A DNA stretch of 64,000 bases from Putridiphycobacter sp965230195. GTDB lineage: Bacteria; Bacteroidota; Bacteroidia; Flavobacteriales_D; Crocinitomicaceae. Shown here one piece after another: positions 1-13,300 of the stretch (within the stretch, counting starts at the first letter, position 1; the number at the start of each line of letters is the position of its first letter). The stretch is taken from the NCBI GenBank assembly GCA_965230195.1, contig OZ245997.1, positions 372,001 through 436,000 on the forward strand, given 5' to 3'. Below the pieces are notes generated by a model. It searched no databases and had not been told where the DNA came from. It worked only from the letters and a program-made list of their open reading frames with translations. The position numbers and the translations under genes were made by a program.

Positions 1-478
1 TTCGTCTCGTGCTGCATGCAGATGGGAATGGGGCAGGAGCTAGGAGCAATGCGGATGTGACATTCGCTGAGATGGCCGAGGCCAAGGAGACAGCAAATCT
101 GCTCGAATCTTCCGGGCCGAGTTTCGTCAGCAGATGATGGTTGATGATCTGAATGCAACTCTCGATGTCGGCATCGCTGCCCTTCTCGACGAGGAGGGGC
201 AGTTGTTCGACGAACAGGGTCAGGATTTGGGGGATGGACGCCTCGGGCACCTGTACCTCTTCTGCCTCGGCGTCTTTCTCGACGAGACGATAGAAGGACG
301 CGAGAAAGCGGCCTCCCGCCGAATTCGACTCGGCATCGACGGTCTACGGACTCAGTCAGATCTCGACTTGGACGAGTGAGCGGTGAGACACCTGTCCGCC
401 GTCGAGAATCTCTGCGATGTACTTGAAGACGAGAGAGAACGAGTCTTCCTCCGAAACTTCGAAGAGACAGTTGTTCAT
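1..478 (-). CDS. eIF3 subunit M-like protein, 5' part (runs off the left edge)
   Basis: The minus strand opens with ATG at 478. The reading frame runs to about 392, is interrupted by a 48-nt GT-AG intron (about 344-391), and continues open from 343 to the window edge, giving roughly 145 residues. The start (MNNCLFEVSEEDSFSL) resembles the 'F-I-x-I-S-E-E-D' opening of eIF3m. The next block is helical, with alternating leucines around 'EASIPQILTLF' and 'IQIINHHLLTKL', as in the N-terminal helical repeats of eIF3m and other PCI proteins. eIF3m is part of the translation initiation factor eIF3 scaffold. The PCI domain itself would lie outside the window, so the family call is tentative. The coding call is firmer: both exons are open and the splice keeps frame. 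Confidence 0.45.
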
Positions 479-1348
479 TGCAGAGCGAAGATGACAGGAT
501 GGATCGATTTGACGGTTCTCATGGACACTGCCGCTTCATGGAAGGGGATGTCCCCCATTGCCCTGAACAGAAGCGATGTGATCTGCCTCGAATGTAGCAT
601 TGGACCATCGAGCAGCGTGGATGGATCGCAGGAAAGATACGCATCCGGACCGTTGCCGTTGTCTGACGTCGAATGTGGTTTGGACATTAAGCATGAACCT
701 GAGCACAGTTGTAAAACATGAGCCGCTGCAAGCGTCCAAACAGAGAACACAGGTTCTCTTTCATGCAGAGTGTTCGTTATCCTCAACAAGTGTGACAACT
801 CTCAGACATGACGACGTCTGGTCTGATAGAATCATCCCCATCAGAAGGCATCAAGCAGCTGAGTCAGTCGCGCTGGTGCTGCCTCTCGAATGCGACACTG
901 TTCGATATCGACTTGAACGGCGTTTCCTTACCGTCTTAAGGAGAAGCCCTCTTCCATTCTTCCGAAGATAACGTTGTCTTCTCTCGAGGCCATTCAACAT
1001 CCACGTCACGTCACGCTCAGCTTCGGGCAGCTAACCAAAACCAAGGCATAGTCGTACGGCGCGTTGGTGCATTCGGGACGGTGTAAACGACGAACTTTCA
1101 CTGGTGAAACTGTCTTTGCGAACGTTAATATATTGTCGTTATAAACGCCTAAGCAACATCACCGTTTCCAACCCCAGTCGTTCTCTAGTTGAACGAACAG
1201 TCGCCAGCCCGCACGAACAAACATCCTTGTCAACGGAGCGTGCGAAGGCGAACCGCTTTGTCGAAGACGTCATTCACGTGACGCCCTCTCTGTCGAACGC
1301 ACACCAGATCTAACAAGGTTTCTCTGTCTGTGAGCAGTAAGATCTGCC
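479..1348. promoter_or_regulatory. Divergent intergenic region between the eIF3m-like gene and the giant AAA gene
   Basis: No convincing gene is seen here; the short open frames on both strands show no family resemblance and overlap each other. The region separates two divergently transcribed genes, so it should hold both promoters. Near 1002-1015 there is a tandem CRE-like run, CACGTCACGTCACG. Its GTCAC core also appears in the YGTCACATCA word found between genes and in introns later in the window. Confidence 0.3.
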
Positions 1349-4300
1349 ATGTCGCGCCCGGCGAGTAAATGGCTGGAACTCGACCTTCTCCAAAACGCAC
1401 TCAAGTCGTCCGTCGACGGACGTTTGGAACAAAAATCCCTCAAAGACGCCCGCGAATACATCAGGTCCTTCATCGACAATGGCTCCATCGAAGCTGGAAG
1501 CGAGGAGCTGACGGAACTCGGGTCCAAAGCCCTCATGCGGTGCATCGTCTACGCCTACTCCGTTCGCGTTTTCGAACAGAAGGGAGCCATGTGTGGACCC
1601 TTGGCACGTGTACTTGAATGGTTCGTCCGTCGCACGGATACCGAAACGCAACGCGATTTCTGGGACGTCCTTCTGTTTTCTCGAAAGTACAATGCATCGA
1701 AGCTCTCTGTCGGTGATGTGACGGTGGGAAAGTGGAAAAAAGAACAAAGAAAGCATAACGAGCAGCCAGATCTGGGCATCCTGCTGGAACTCCTGTCCAT
1801 TCCCCAGTCCACGGGACAGGAGGTCGACGCCATCGTGGGTCTCGTCGAAATGGCCCTGCGCGAAATGCGAACGCACTTGCCGCAGCCGGGCTCGTCGAGT
1901 GACTCTCGGGGACAGGACGCGGAGCAAAGAGCCTTGCAACACATCGCCTGTTCTCCTGAACTTCTCACGCTTTTTGTCAGCCCTTTGGTTGTGAAGACCA
2001 TCTCACAGGGGCGAATCCCCTCCGATCAGTGTCTGCAGATCTCTGTAGAGGAAACGACGGAGTTGACGTGGAGCGATGGAAGATACGATCGTGGCCGTCG
2101 TTGCACGATTGGTCCAAGAAAGAGGCCCGACGCGTTGATCGTTGATGCACTGATATCGCTGACGTCTCTCCGCGACGTGGCCGGGTTGATCTCAAGTCTC
2201 TCGGACGTTTACGATCCGTCTTCTGCCTTTGCCAAATCTCAACTGCGCAGCAAAATCCTGGACGTTATCTTCTTCTCGGATGGCGTCGTGATGTTTGACG
2301 CCTTGTGCTCCACTCTTCGTAGCACCGAGAAAAGGAACGACGCTCTGGTGCTCGATATCCTTGTTTACCTTTTTCAATCATCTTTTCGTTTTGGAGATCT
2401 CCCTGTGCTTACCATTGCGCGCTTCTCAGGATTTGTGTCTTTTTGTCTCAGAAACATCGGTCACTCGATTCCACAAGATGTCGTAGACGCCTGTCTCAGA
2501 TCCGTCACTCAGTTTCAGCCTCAGACCAAGAAAGAGAAGGAATGGCGCTTTGAACGCCTTTCGCTCTTGCGTTTTTTCTTTGCGGACGACGTCGCACTCC
2601 CACCGGTCGCGAGTCTTGATGCGGACATGTTTCATTCTCTGGGGAGTTTGTTCCTTTTCCTGCATCGCGATCCGGATTTGGCACATCTGAAAAAAGATGC
2701 AGAGAAGCTGTCCTCGACGCTCGAGTCCCTTTCCCGTTACTGCCACTATGCGGATGATCAGTTCAGCGTCTTTCCGTGCCTGTTGCAGCTGGCCCGGGAG
2801 AACGGAGGGCACTTCTGCGCGCCTCTCCAGAATTCCTGTTCTCTGGACATGATCAAGAGATGGACGAAACGTCCAGGGATCGATGATGTCCGCGTGCTTG
2901 TCGATCTTCTTCTGAGCCACGAGGACGAAGAAGGAGACTGGCTTCGTCTGGCGCTGAGCTGGCTGATGGAATCTGCCAACGGACAACAGGCGTTGCAGGA
3001 CGCGGAGATCGGGGAATCGACATGGGCAGAGGTGCGCGATCGCTTCCTTAAGCTGATGAGCGACGTCGGAGGGCAGAGCATCGACACGGTTCTCTGTTTG
3101 ACGCGTCTGGTGTACCTTCTGCTGAACCTGCATCCCGAGATCGTCGTGCCAGCCCTGACGCTTGTTGCTCGTGGCATCGTTCATTTCGAAATGCCCGATG
3201 ACGAATTCGATCTGTTAATGCGGGTCATGACGGCCGACCTGCGTCGATCGGATGCTGTCATGAGGAAGCTGCTGTCTGCTGCCTTCGATGCGTCTTTCTC
3301 TGACGGGCAAATCTCTGACACCGCCTTCTTCGACATGCTGGTCGCATTCGTGGAGAGACAGCCTACGGAAGACAAAAGAGCTATCTGTCGTGTCATCCGT
3401 CAACTGGTGCACAGAGTCTTCGATCTCATGGAGAAAGATGAGAGCGACATCCAGACGGAAGGTTTGAAGAAACTGGTGCATCTTGCCATCGAAGAGAGAA
3501 CGGATAGCGGAACGGAAGCAGAAGAAGAGGCCGACTCCTCGCAGGATACACACATGCGTCCGTTCCTCTCGGCCACCTTCCCGGAAGGCAAGACTGTCCA
3601 GGTCGACACGGCGTCGTTGGACGGTATGAAGAAGATGGTTGCCGTGTTCGGTCGCCGTCAGCTAAACCTGGCGAGTGCGTCACTGAGAAAAGAGATCCTA
3701 TCGCCTTCGGAGATGGAAGGCGCAACGGAGGGCGCTGACGATCGCCCCAGCGAGAGATCCGCATCTCTGATCCCAACAGAGACGACAGAAGAGAACATTC
3801 GGATGATCGAAGAGATCGTGGAGCACGATCGCCCTGTTCTGCTCTACGGAGCATCGGGAGTGGGGAAGACGGCCACTCTGAGGGAGCTGGCGGACCGAAG
3901 GGGCGTCGAATTGGTCCGTCTCAACATGTCCTCGAATCTCTCTCCGGAGGACTTTCTGGCGAAGATATCATTCGATCCCGTCGGGCAGATCGTGCTCGAT
4001 GTGCAGCCCTTCGCCAGGAGCTTCGAGAAAGGCGACTGGGTCCTGCTCGATGAGATGAACCTGGCGGAGGAGAGTGCCCTCAAGGTGGTCGTCGATGCAT
4101 TGGAGAGTGGCGAGATCGTGCTTTGCGACCAGAGCTCTGCACTGACGCCTCCTCGCATTCTGAAGAAGCATCCAAACTTCAGGCTGTTTGCCACCCAGAA
4201 TCCGTGGCAGGCTGGAAAGAGAGAGCGAATGAGCCACGCCTTCTTCTCTCAGTTCTCCGTCGTGCACTTCAAAGAGCTGCCGAAGCAAGAGTGGGATCAC

Positions 4301-7300
4301 ATCGTACAGTCGACACTGCACCGCCACTTCGAAGGCGCAGAGACGGATCTCATTCGTGCCGTGGCAGGAAAGATGACCGGTTTCCATTGCGACGTCAGAG
4401 AAGCCATCCAGAGCAGGTGCTGCGAGACGGGGAGCCACACCGTCGTCACGAACCGGGAGCTGTTGATGTGGACAGCAATGATATCAACCGCCGAACAGCT
4501 GCCCGAGACGGACGAAGAGCTCGGCGACTATGCATGGCTGATCTACGGCAGCCGGTTCAGGGAGGACGGCCAGCTACTGGTTCGAGACGTCCTGAGCGAG
4601 AGGGGCTTGTCTGCCAGACAACAGAACGCCCCGTCGGGCACACCCCTTTCCAGTTTCGAAAGAATGGTGCAGGCATACGGCGCTCTGACATCGGAAGGCA
4701 GACAGGGATGCGGATTCGAAGCGGGGGCCTTTTGGAAAAGACACTTCCCTGCAAAAGCATTGCCGGACGACAGCGCCAAGATGACGGTCGAGCGATGCAT
4801 GTCCATCCACGGAGATGTCTCGCGAGCCGTGCTCGATCCAGACTTCATGCGACGTCACGGGGTGTACAGTTCGTTCTCCGAGTTCTGGTTGGCGCAGTGG
4901 ATAGCGGATGCCCTGCAGACAGGGTGCTTCAGGAGCGACAATCCAGAGGAGTTAGGCCGACTTGGCGCCGAGATCTACTGCTCCGCTTTCAGGACGGACG
5001 AAGCCCGGACGGTCATCCTGGACATCTTTGCGGCGAAGTGGAACGTCGATCGAGCCTCCGTGCCTTTCCGCAGCTCTGTCGTGCCGGAGATGCCCGTGGC
5101 GCTCAATGATCAGTCATGTGCGTTGCTGACGGCGCTGGTCAATGCGCTGCGGAGCGAGCAGCCCATTCTGATCGAGGGATGTGCTGGATCGGGCAAGACC
5201 TGTTTGGCGAAGACGATCGCCTTCCTCCTGACAAACCGCTACGAGCAAGTCACGCTCACCGCGGAGAGCGAACCCTCCGTCATGCTCGGAGAACACCTGC
5301 CCAAGGAGAACAGCCGTGAAGACGTTGCAATCGAGTGGAGGGACGGTCCGCTGACGAGATCCTTCAAAGATGGCAGCGTCTGCATCGTGGACAACATCGG
5401 TCAAGCAGAGGCAGTGTTGCAGGAGCGCGTCAACCCCGTACTGGAGTCGCCGAAGATCCTCTGTCTGTCGGAGAAGGGGGAGACGAAGAATCTGCGTTGC
5501 CGCGTCCTGGCAGATGGGACGGTGTCCAAGGTGCCGGGGCCTGCGGCAGGATTCCAGTTCATCGCAACGCACACTCCGAAGGGCGTCGCTTCGAGAGGAT
5601 ACGACAGCTCGTCGAACGAACTGACTGCCGCCCTGGCCAACCGATTCCTCACAGTGCACGTGGACGATCCCGCACGGCTGCAAGACAGCAAGTTCTGCTC
5701 CGTCCTGCACTCCATGCTGCGATGCTCCCTGTGCGACGAGCATTGTCGACAGCATGCCGAAGGCATCTGCGATTACTGTCTGAGAATCCGAAGCTTTCTG
5801 CACAGGCAGGGAGGAAGGTGCAGCTTCAGACATTTCGTCACATTCCTGGACATCGCGACAAACCTGATGCTCCGGTATCCGCAGACAGATGCAAGGGACT
5901 GCCTGCATTGTGCACTGATGGCAGCATTTGTCTTCCGCGCCAAGGACCGACAGCAAAGCAGTGACCTGCTGGATCACATGGGCTGCCGTTCGGACGTTCT
6001 GAGCAGACTGCAACTGCGTGAGAGCGTCGAGGTGGATCCGGAACTGGTGCTGACTCGATCGAGAGAAGCATACGCCGATGCCGTTCTGCTCGGCGTCTGC
6101 ACGAACAAACCCGTTCTCCTCGAAGGAAAGCCTGCAGTGGGAAAGACTGCTCTGATCAGAGGACTGAGGATGTTCCGTGGACGCAGCAACCCTGTCACTG
6201 TTCTGAGCAACAGCGACACCACCACGCTGCAGGACTACTTCGGGACATGGCTGCCCGACAAGGCCGGATTTCATTACTCCAAAGGCGTCCTCGTTCAAGC
6301 CATGGAGAACGGAGACTGGTTCGTGGCAGATGAGTTCAATCTCGCACCCCTCTCCGTAGCCGCAGCACTGATGCCGTTCCTGGAGGGCTCGCGGGTGGTT
6401 CAGATTCCGGGCACCGGCATGACGATCAACGTCCATCCAGAATTCAGATTCTTCGCCACGCAAAATCCATTCCACGGAGGTGGAGACGGAAGAAAACTCC
6501 TGCCAATTACGGTGCGGAACCGTTTCCTGGAGGTGGGTGTGGGCGACTTTCCGCAAGAAGAATTCGCCGACATCATCTACAGGAGATTCCAGAGGGAAGA
6601 GTACAGGGACATCGTGAGCATGGCAGACGCAGAGCGTCTGTCCAGTCTGTACTTTGCGTCCACCGGGATCTTCCGTCTAACCATGAGAGACCTGATCAAG
6701 GTGGTTCGCCGTTTCAAGCTTCTCCGAGCAGAGAACGCAGGAGGAACAACATCTTGGGCCGCTGTCGCCATGTCACTGCTCAATCCACTGGTCTCCACAG
6801 AGGACGAAGGACAGCAGCTCCTGTCGCTCATCAGACAGGCATTCGGCGAAGAAGCAGAGATAATTGCAAGATCCTGCAAGGAGAAGCACATCCAGGAGAC
6901 GAGTCACGGGCTCTCGTTTTTCCAGGGACCTCTCCGTGTTTCCTTCGGTGGATATCGACTGGATCGAAGCCGTCTGTGGAAACACGGCAGTGCTGCGAAG
7001 TTCCCTCCCAAGATTTTTCAAGATAAGCTCGTCGAGTTGGCATTCACGATGAAGGCGAGGGAACCAGTGCTCCTGTACGGAGAGACTTCGTTCAAGACAG
7101 AACTGATCAGGACGTGGCTGGAGATCTCTGAGATGATGGACAGGGCACAGATGGTACACTTGACGTCCGATTCCGAAGCGACGGAGCTGATCGGCCAAGT
7201 GCGTCTAGCATCCACAGTGGAAGTCCTTGAGATGTTGCTGTCCATCGGCAACTTCATTCTCCGAGAGATCGAGGCAGAGCTCATCGTGAGTGACAAGTCC

Positions 7301-10300
7301 GAAAACCGACAACGCAGCATTCGACGGACTGACTGCGCGAGCGATCTTCCCAGAAGAATCAGTGTGCTCAACGAACTCTTCAAGAGAAGACCAAAGAACC
7401 CAGATGATCGGCGCTCGGCCGACTCTGTCAGCGATACACAGTCTGCACCCTCTGACACGGATGAGAACAAGGAGGATTCGCCGGCCGCCGAGGACCAGGG
7501 ATCCGGTGATGGTTCAAGCAGCGGTACGGAATGGGGAGGATCTGACGAAGACGGAGGCCCCGCTCAGAGGGAACAGGAATCGATGGATGTTGCTTGCGGT
7601 TTCTCTGGCGACCGGCATCCAGATGCAGAAGCAGAAGTCGAGATCAGCGAAGCAAGGGAACGCGCCGAAGAGCCCGAATACAGAGCATTTAACTCAGTCC
7701 TCGAAACGGTCAGGGAGATCGTTGATTTGCTCAACGAGGTCTTCGATCAGCACCCACCAGCTGCCCTGGAACGAGCAGTCCATCGAATGAACCAGTTGTG
7801 TGCGTTTATGTCGGATGCCAGTCGGGCTAAGAGCCATGGATGCTTTGTCTTCCGTGATGGTCCGTTTGTCAATGCCATCACCCTGAAGCACATATGCGTC
7901 CTCGAAGACTACGATCGATGTCCACAGTCTGTGACAGAACGACTGAACAGTGCACTCGAGCTGGATCCGACATTCTCCATTCCTGAGGACACATCGCTCA
8001 GCGGAATCGGTGCTGCGACGCTGGATATTCCAGAGACGGGTTACGCGTTCGTAGCAACGGCATATTTGGAGTCCGCTGCCAAGAAACCGCGACTCTCGGA
8101 GGCCACCAAGAGCAGGATCACGCGAATCCACATCCCGGCGTACTCCAGTGAGGATATCATGTCGATTGTCGATGCGAAGCTCTTCTGCGAGATGAAAGAT
8201 GATTATCCGAATGAAGCTTCTCAACTGATGGATGCCATCCGAGCCATCCAGTCTGCATCTGTGGAAGAAACGCACGAGAATCCATGCGCCGATTTCCGAA
8301 GAACTCTCAGATGGGCCAACTTTGTCATACACCATCCGAGGGAGACCATGACTTTCGAGAGAATCATCCTGCTGGGAGCCAGATACTTCTATCTCCTCGG
8401 CCTGACGCCAGAACAGCAAAAGAACATCCTGTTGAATCATTTCGGCGATGAAGTTCGCGCCTTGGACAACGCACTGGACGAAGTCAAGGCCACGGAAGGG
8501 AACAGCGCCTCCTCTTTTGGCATCACGATCGAAGATCGAATAGGTAGAGGCGATCGATTGGCTCGATTGGATGGTGTGGGTCTCGCACTGAGCATTCCCC
8601 CTCAGACAGAAGGGGACAACGCATGGCGACCTTCGCTGCATAGAACTCCCACAGTCGTGGACAACACCGCTCGCATCTTCGCCTCCGTCTGCACCAAGAC
8701 ACCTCTGCTGCTCGAAGGGCCGCCAGGGATCGGGAAGACAGCAGTCGTGGTCGAAGTGGCCGGGCGTCTGGGGACAGGAGTGGAACGCATCAACTGTTCG
8801 AGCGACACGACCGCAGAGCAGTTGTTCGGATCTGACGTGCCGCAGTACAAGGACAATCGGCGGACATTCGATTGGATGGATGGCAAGCTCGTCGAGGCAA
8901 TCAAGCAAGGCAGATGGATACTGCTGGACGAGATCAACCTGCTGTCGCCTCAGGTGTTGGAATCGCTCGTTCCGTTGCTCAACGGATCGGCTGTCGAGCA
9001 CGGATTGGCGATTCCCGGTCAGTCGGGGGCAAAGAATCTAACGGTGAAGGATGTCCACATCTTCGCCACGATGAACCCTGCTGCCGAGGGGGGAGGCAGA
9101 ACGAAGCTCTCCAGATCCATCCGGAATCTCTTTACGACCGTCGAGCTCGATCCCCAGAGCAATGACGAACTGTTTGAGATTCTGAAGAAGCTTTTCAGCG
9201 ACCGCATCGGTCAAAAGGTCGTCGTCAGTGAGAACAGCATCCAGCAGCTCTTTGACGTTTTCACGAGCGTACACCTGCTGGTCGAGACGGGAGAAATCAG
9301 AGGTGCCAGCAGAAAGCAGAGATTCAATCTGCGCGACCTCGTGGCCGTCAGAGACATCGTGGCTGGCAACGTCGGCGATCAGGTGTCTCACTACAAGATC
9401 GTGGCGACAGATGATTCGAGAAAAGACCTTTCGGACGAAGAGAGAGCCGCCGTGGTGGATGCCGTGCTTCGCAACGCATTGCAGCTCGTCTTCAAGCATC
9501 GATTCGAGAACCAGGCTGCGCAGGAACGCATCCAGAGAGCCATCGACGATGCGGTTGAACCGCCAAAACTCCTGGTCGATGAAGCGAACAGCACTTCCAT
9601 TGACACATCCGTGAGCAATCTGGTCCGCATCGGAAGCGTTTACTTAGACAAGAATCCCGATCGCGCATCCTCCGGACTTCTGGTGCACACCAAAGAGACG
9701 GTCGCGCAGCTCGAATTGCTGGCGGCGGCCAGCCAGTCCACCAGGACCGTCCTGCTGCAGGGACCGACGTGCTCCAGGAAGACGTGCCTGGTGAAGGAGC
9801 TGGCGGCCTTGACAGGCAGACCGTTACTAGTGCTCTCGTTGCACAGAGACTGTGATGTCTCCGATCTGGTCGGCCAGTGGTTGCCGGCAAGGACAGACTC
9901 TATTCACGGCCAAGTCCTCCAAGCACTTCTGCACCTTCGCGACAGAATCATAAGAACCGGACTTGCTCTCTGCGAACGCATTCCCAAGGACAAGCAGACG
10001 GAGTTTTACCGGGCGATCAAGAAGGCGCGGTGCGGCAGCGATCCTTCCCAAGAAGCGTCCAGCGACAAGCGATTCCATCGGTTTGACTTGGGGATCGGCC
10101 ACGAACTGGTTCAAGGACTGAAGGATGCCGTCGATTTCCTGGAGAGCATCGATGGAGGATCGACGGTCTCCTTTGCCGAAGAACTGCATGTCCTGTCAGA
10201 CAAGCTACCGCCGTCGATGGATGATGCAGACAGGACAGTCGTCTTTCAGTTTGTGACCTCCGATCTCGTGAAGGCTCTCAAGTCTGGAACGTTCATTCTG

Positions 10301-13300
10301 TTCGACAACATCAACGCCGCACCTCCCGAAGTGATCGAGAGAGTGCTGTCGCTCTTCGAAGAGGAGCCCTTCTTGAATCTCTACGAGCATGCAGAGGGGA
10401 AAAGGCTGTCGAGGCAATGCGGCATCCATCCAGATACTCGGCTCTTTGCGACGGCGGACCTCAACAGGATCAACACACACAAGCTGTCCAACCCCCTTCT
10501 GAACAGAATGATCAAGATCTGGCTACCCGAGATCGATGCAGGGGTCTCCGAAGCAACATTCGAATCCCTAGAGAAGCACGAAGTCGTGGAGATTCTGTCA
10601 GAGAGGTTCGCTTCCCACGCCGGAGGCAACATGTCTGCTCAGCTCCTCTGCTTTGTCCACGCGAGAGTCAAAGAGCTTGCCAGGAACTGCCAGGTTACCA
10701 TTGCAAAGGACTCTGGCATCAGTTTCCGCACACTGCTTGAAGCATCCTCCCTCGTCATCTCTCTCCTCAGAAACGATCAGCCTGTTTTCAATGCTGTTGT
10801 GTGGGGCGCATGGCGAGTCTATGCATCTCTCTTGGAGGACGAAGGAGACTGGGTGAAGCTGAAGGAAGTCATTCGAAGCGCTTGCGAGGCGGCAGCAGAA
10901 GTGCCACCGTCCAAGTTCTATGCCATTCGACAGAGCAGAGACGCCGTCAAGCCGTTTGTCGCCGAGAGCAAAAACATCCGCCTCATCTTTGCATCCGTCG
11001 TCCACGTTTCCCTTAAGATCCTGTTCGGACACATCATGAAGATCCAGGACATGGACGCATTCGAACGACTCGTCCTCCAGTTCATGAATCGAGTGGCGGT
11101 GAAGCTGTATCCGCAGGAGGCGTCGACGATCCGGAAGCTCATGGATGAAGTTCCCAGAGGGGCCAGGACCAAGGATACACTCCAACGCGTCTGCGACAGC
11201 ACTGGATGTCCTCCGCTGACAGAGTTCTTCAAGGCCGTCCATCTCAACGAGAGGCAACGGCTGGATTTCGTCTGTGATCATCCTCAGAAGCTGGTGTCTT
11301 TGTGCGAGCAGCTCGTCGCCAACTCCTCGTACACTGACTGGGAAGACAGGCGCTTCATGATCGAGGACATTGCGGATGTGCTGAAGGAACTCGAGGATCT
11401 GCTGGAAGCCGTTTCGGCGCAGTCCGCGTTGTCTTCGGATGGCAAGAAGATCGTCGATGTCGTGCGGCACTGGCGCCCCATAGGAAACCTCTCCGTCTAT
11501 TTTGTCCCGCTCGAAGATGTCTCCTTCGCGACGTGCTACAGAGAATTGCTCCAAGCGCAAGGCGTTTGTTCTGACAAGGCAGTGAGCTACAACTTGGAGA
11601 AGCTGCTGTCGGAAAGGGTGTCGACATCGGACATGAAACTCAGACATGTCATCGTCAATCTCCTGAAGAGTAATCAACGCTTGGCAGAAGAACGCAGAAG
11701 AATGGCACTGCAGATAGCCATGACGTCACTCAGATGGAAGACGACATTGATGGTGGACGAACGTCTGTTGACGGTTCAGAGAGTCCCCGGAAGTGGTGGA
11801 CACATCTTGGACCTGCAGAAGCTCCTGTGCCAGGCGAAGAAGATCGAGGAGCTGCGGCATCTCGTTCACGAAGCCATGGAGGTTTACAAATCGGCCAAGA
11901 GAGGACAAGGATACTGGAAATATGCTGTGGATGTTGGAAAGACCATCTGGCCCTTTGGTGGTCGGAGTTTTCAATATTCTTCCGACGGATCTGAAACCGA
12001 AGATTTCCCTCCTGACGAGGAGGTCGACGGCGTGACCATGCCCGACATGGCTCCTTACATTGAACGGCTCGATGCTATTGTTCAGTCACAAGATGCCGTG
12101 TTCTTGTTCGCGGACGAATGGACAGCCACTGTGGAGTTCCACGCAAAGATCTTGAACGATCTGTCCGCCGGCAGAGAGAGTGGAAGGAAGCATTTGAATC
12201 TCGATGCGGTTTTCCCCTCTCTGCTCGGTTCGAGAATGAAGGACCAGCCACAGGATATGTGCGCCAATGAGCTTGCCCTGATATGGCTCGGGGTTTGCTT
12301 CTCGGAGTGGCAGAATCCTATTCCGTGTCGGATCGTGTTGTGCACAGAAGAGAATCTCGCACTCGATCCGTTTGACGGCAAGGAAAGCACCGTCTCTGCT
12401 GTCATTCTTTGTGCAGAGCTGGCTGCTGAGCAGAGAATTGCAGCATTGGCGTTGCTTGTTGTTTTTGAGAAGACACCTTCAGACGCTGGCAGGGAGACAT
12501 CCGTAAATGTCAGACCCTACTGCTGTGGGCCGTCCGATCTTTCGCAGTTGACGTGGCTCAGGAAATGGACCGAGATGCATATGGAATACAAGATGGACCT
12601 CTCCGATGTGCAGCGGCTGCCTGGAACAGCGACGATTGAGGGACCGTTGTCGCGATTGGGCAGCGGTCTGATCGCTTTCCTCGACGCACTGCAGTCTTAT
12701 GGCCAGAATCATCCGACTCCTCACAGTACAGCGCCTTCCGAAGCTGTCCGTACGTGGAAGGATCTGATCAGGAAGGTGAAGGAACCCAGCAGGAGGCAGG
12801 ATTTCTCCCGGGCACCTTTGCTGTACCACGGCGTGCTGAAGCTCGACTCTGTTCTCTACCGACAGCAGTACGGGAACATCGAGAACGAATCTGACATCTC
12901 GTCTGTTGAAGATCTTTTCAGCAAGCAGTTCGTGGCATGGGTCGAAGCCGAAATCAGGAAAAGCATGGCGAAAATCAAGACAGGGGCAACACAGCCTGAA
13001 CGACGAGAATCGGCCTCCATCGCCTACAGCTTTCTTGAGCGCTTTGAGGCATCGAAGAAGTTCCCGAGTGAAGATCTGGTGTCGAAAGCATCTGAGCTCG
13101 AACGTGACATTCGAGCAGCGCATGGAGATCTATTCTTCGCGCTGGATTATATCCGTCCAGTACTGCGCCTACGAGAGTTCTTGATCGAGTATTCTCTGGT
13201 ACATCTGGACACATCTGACCCAGGTCTGTGGACCAAGTGCAATGCGGTGACTGCGTTTGTCTTTGGATCGATTGCCTATTTCAATGGATTTCTGATCGCG

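Noticed and set aside
5114..6556. A 480-codon minus-strand open frame and many other long frames antisense to the giant gene
   Set aside because: They mirror the codon pattern of the real plus-strand ORF, which has AAA+ motifs throughout this region; none has a recognisable domain.
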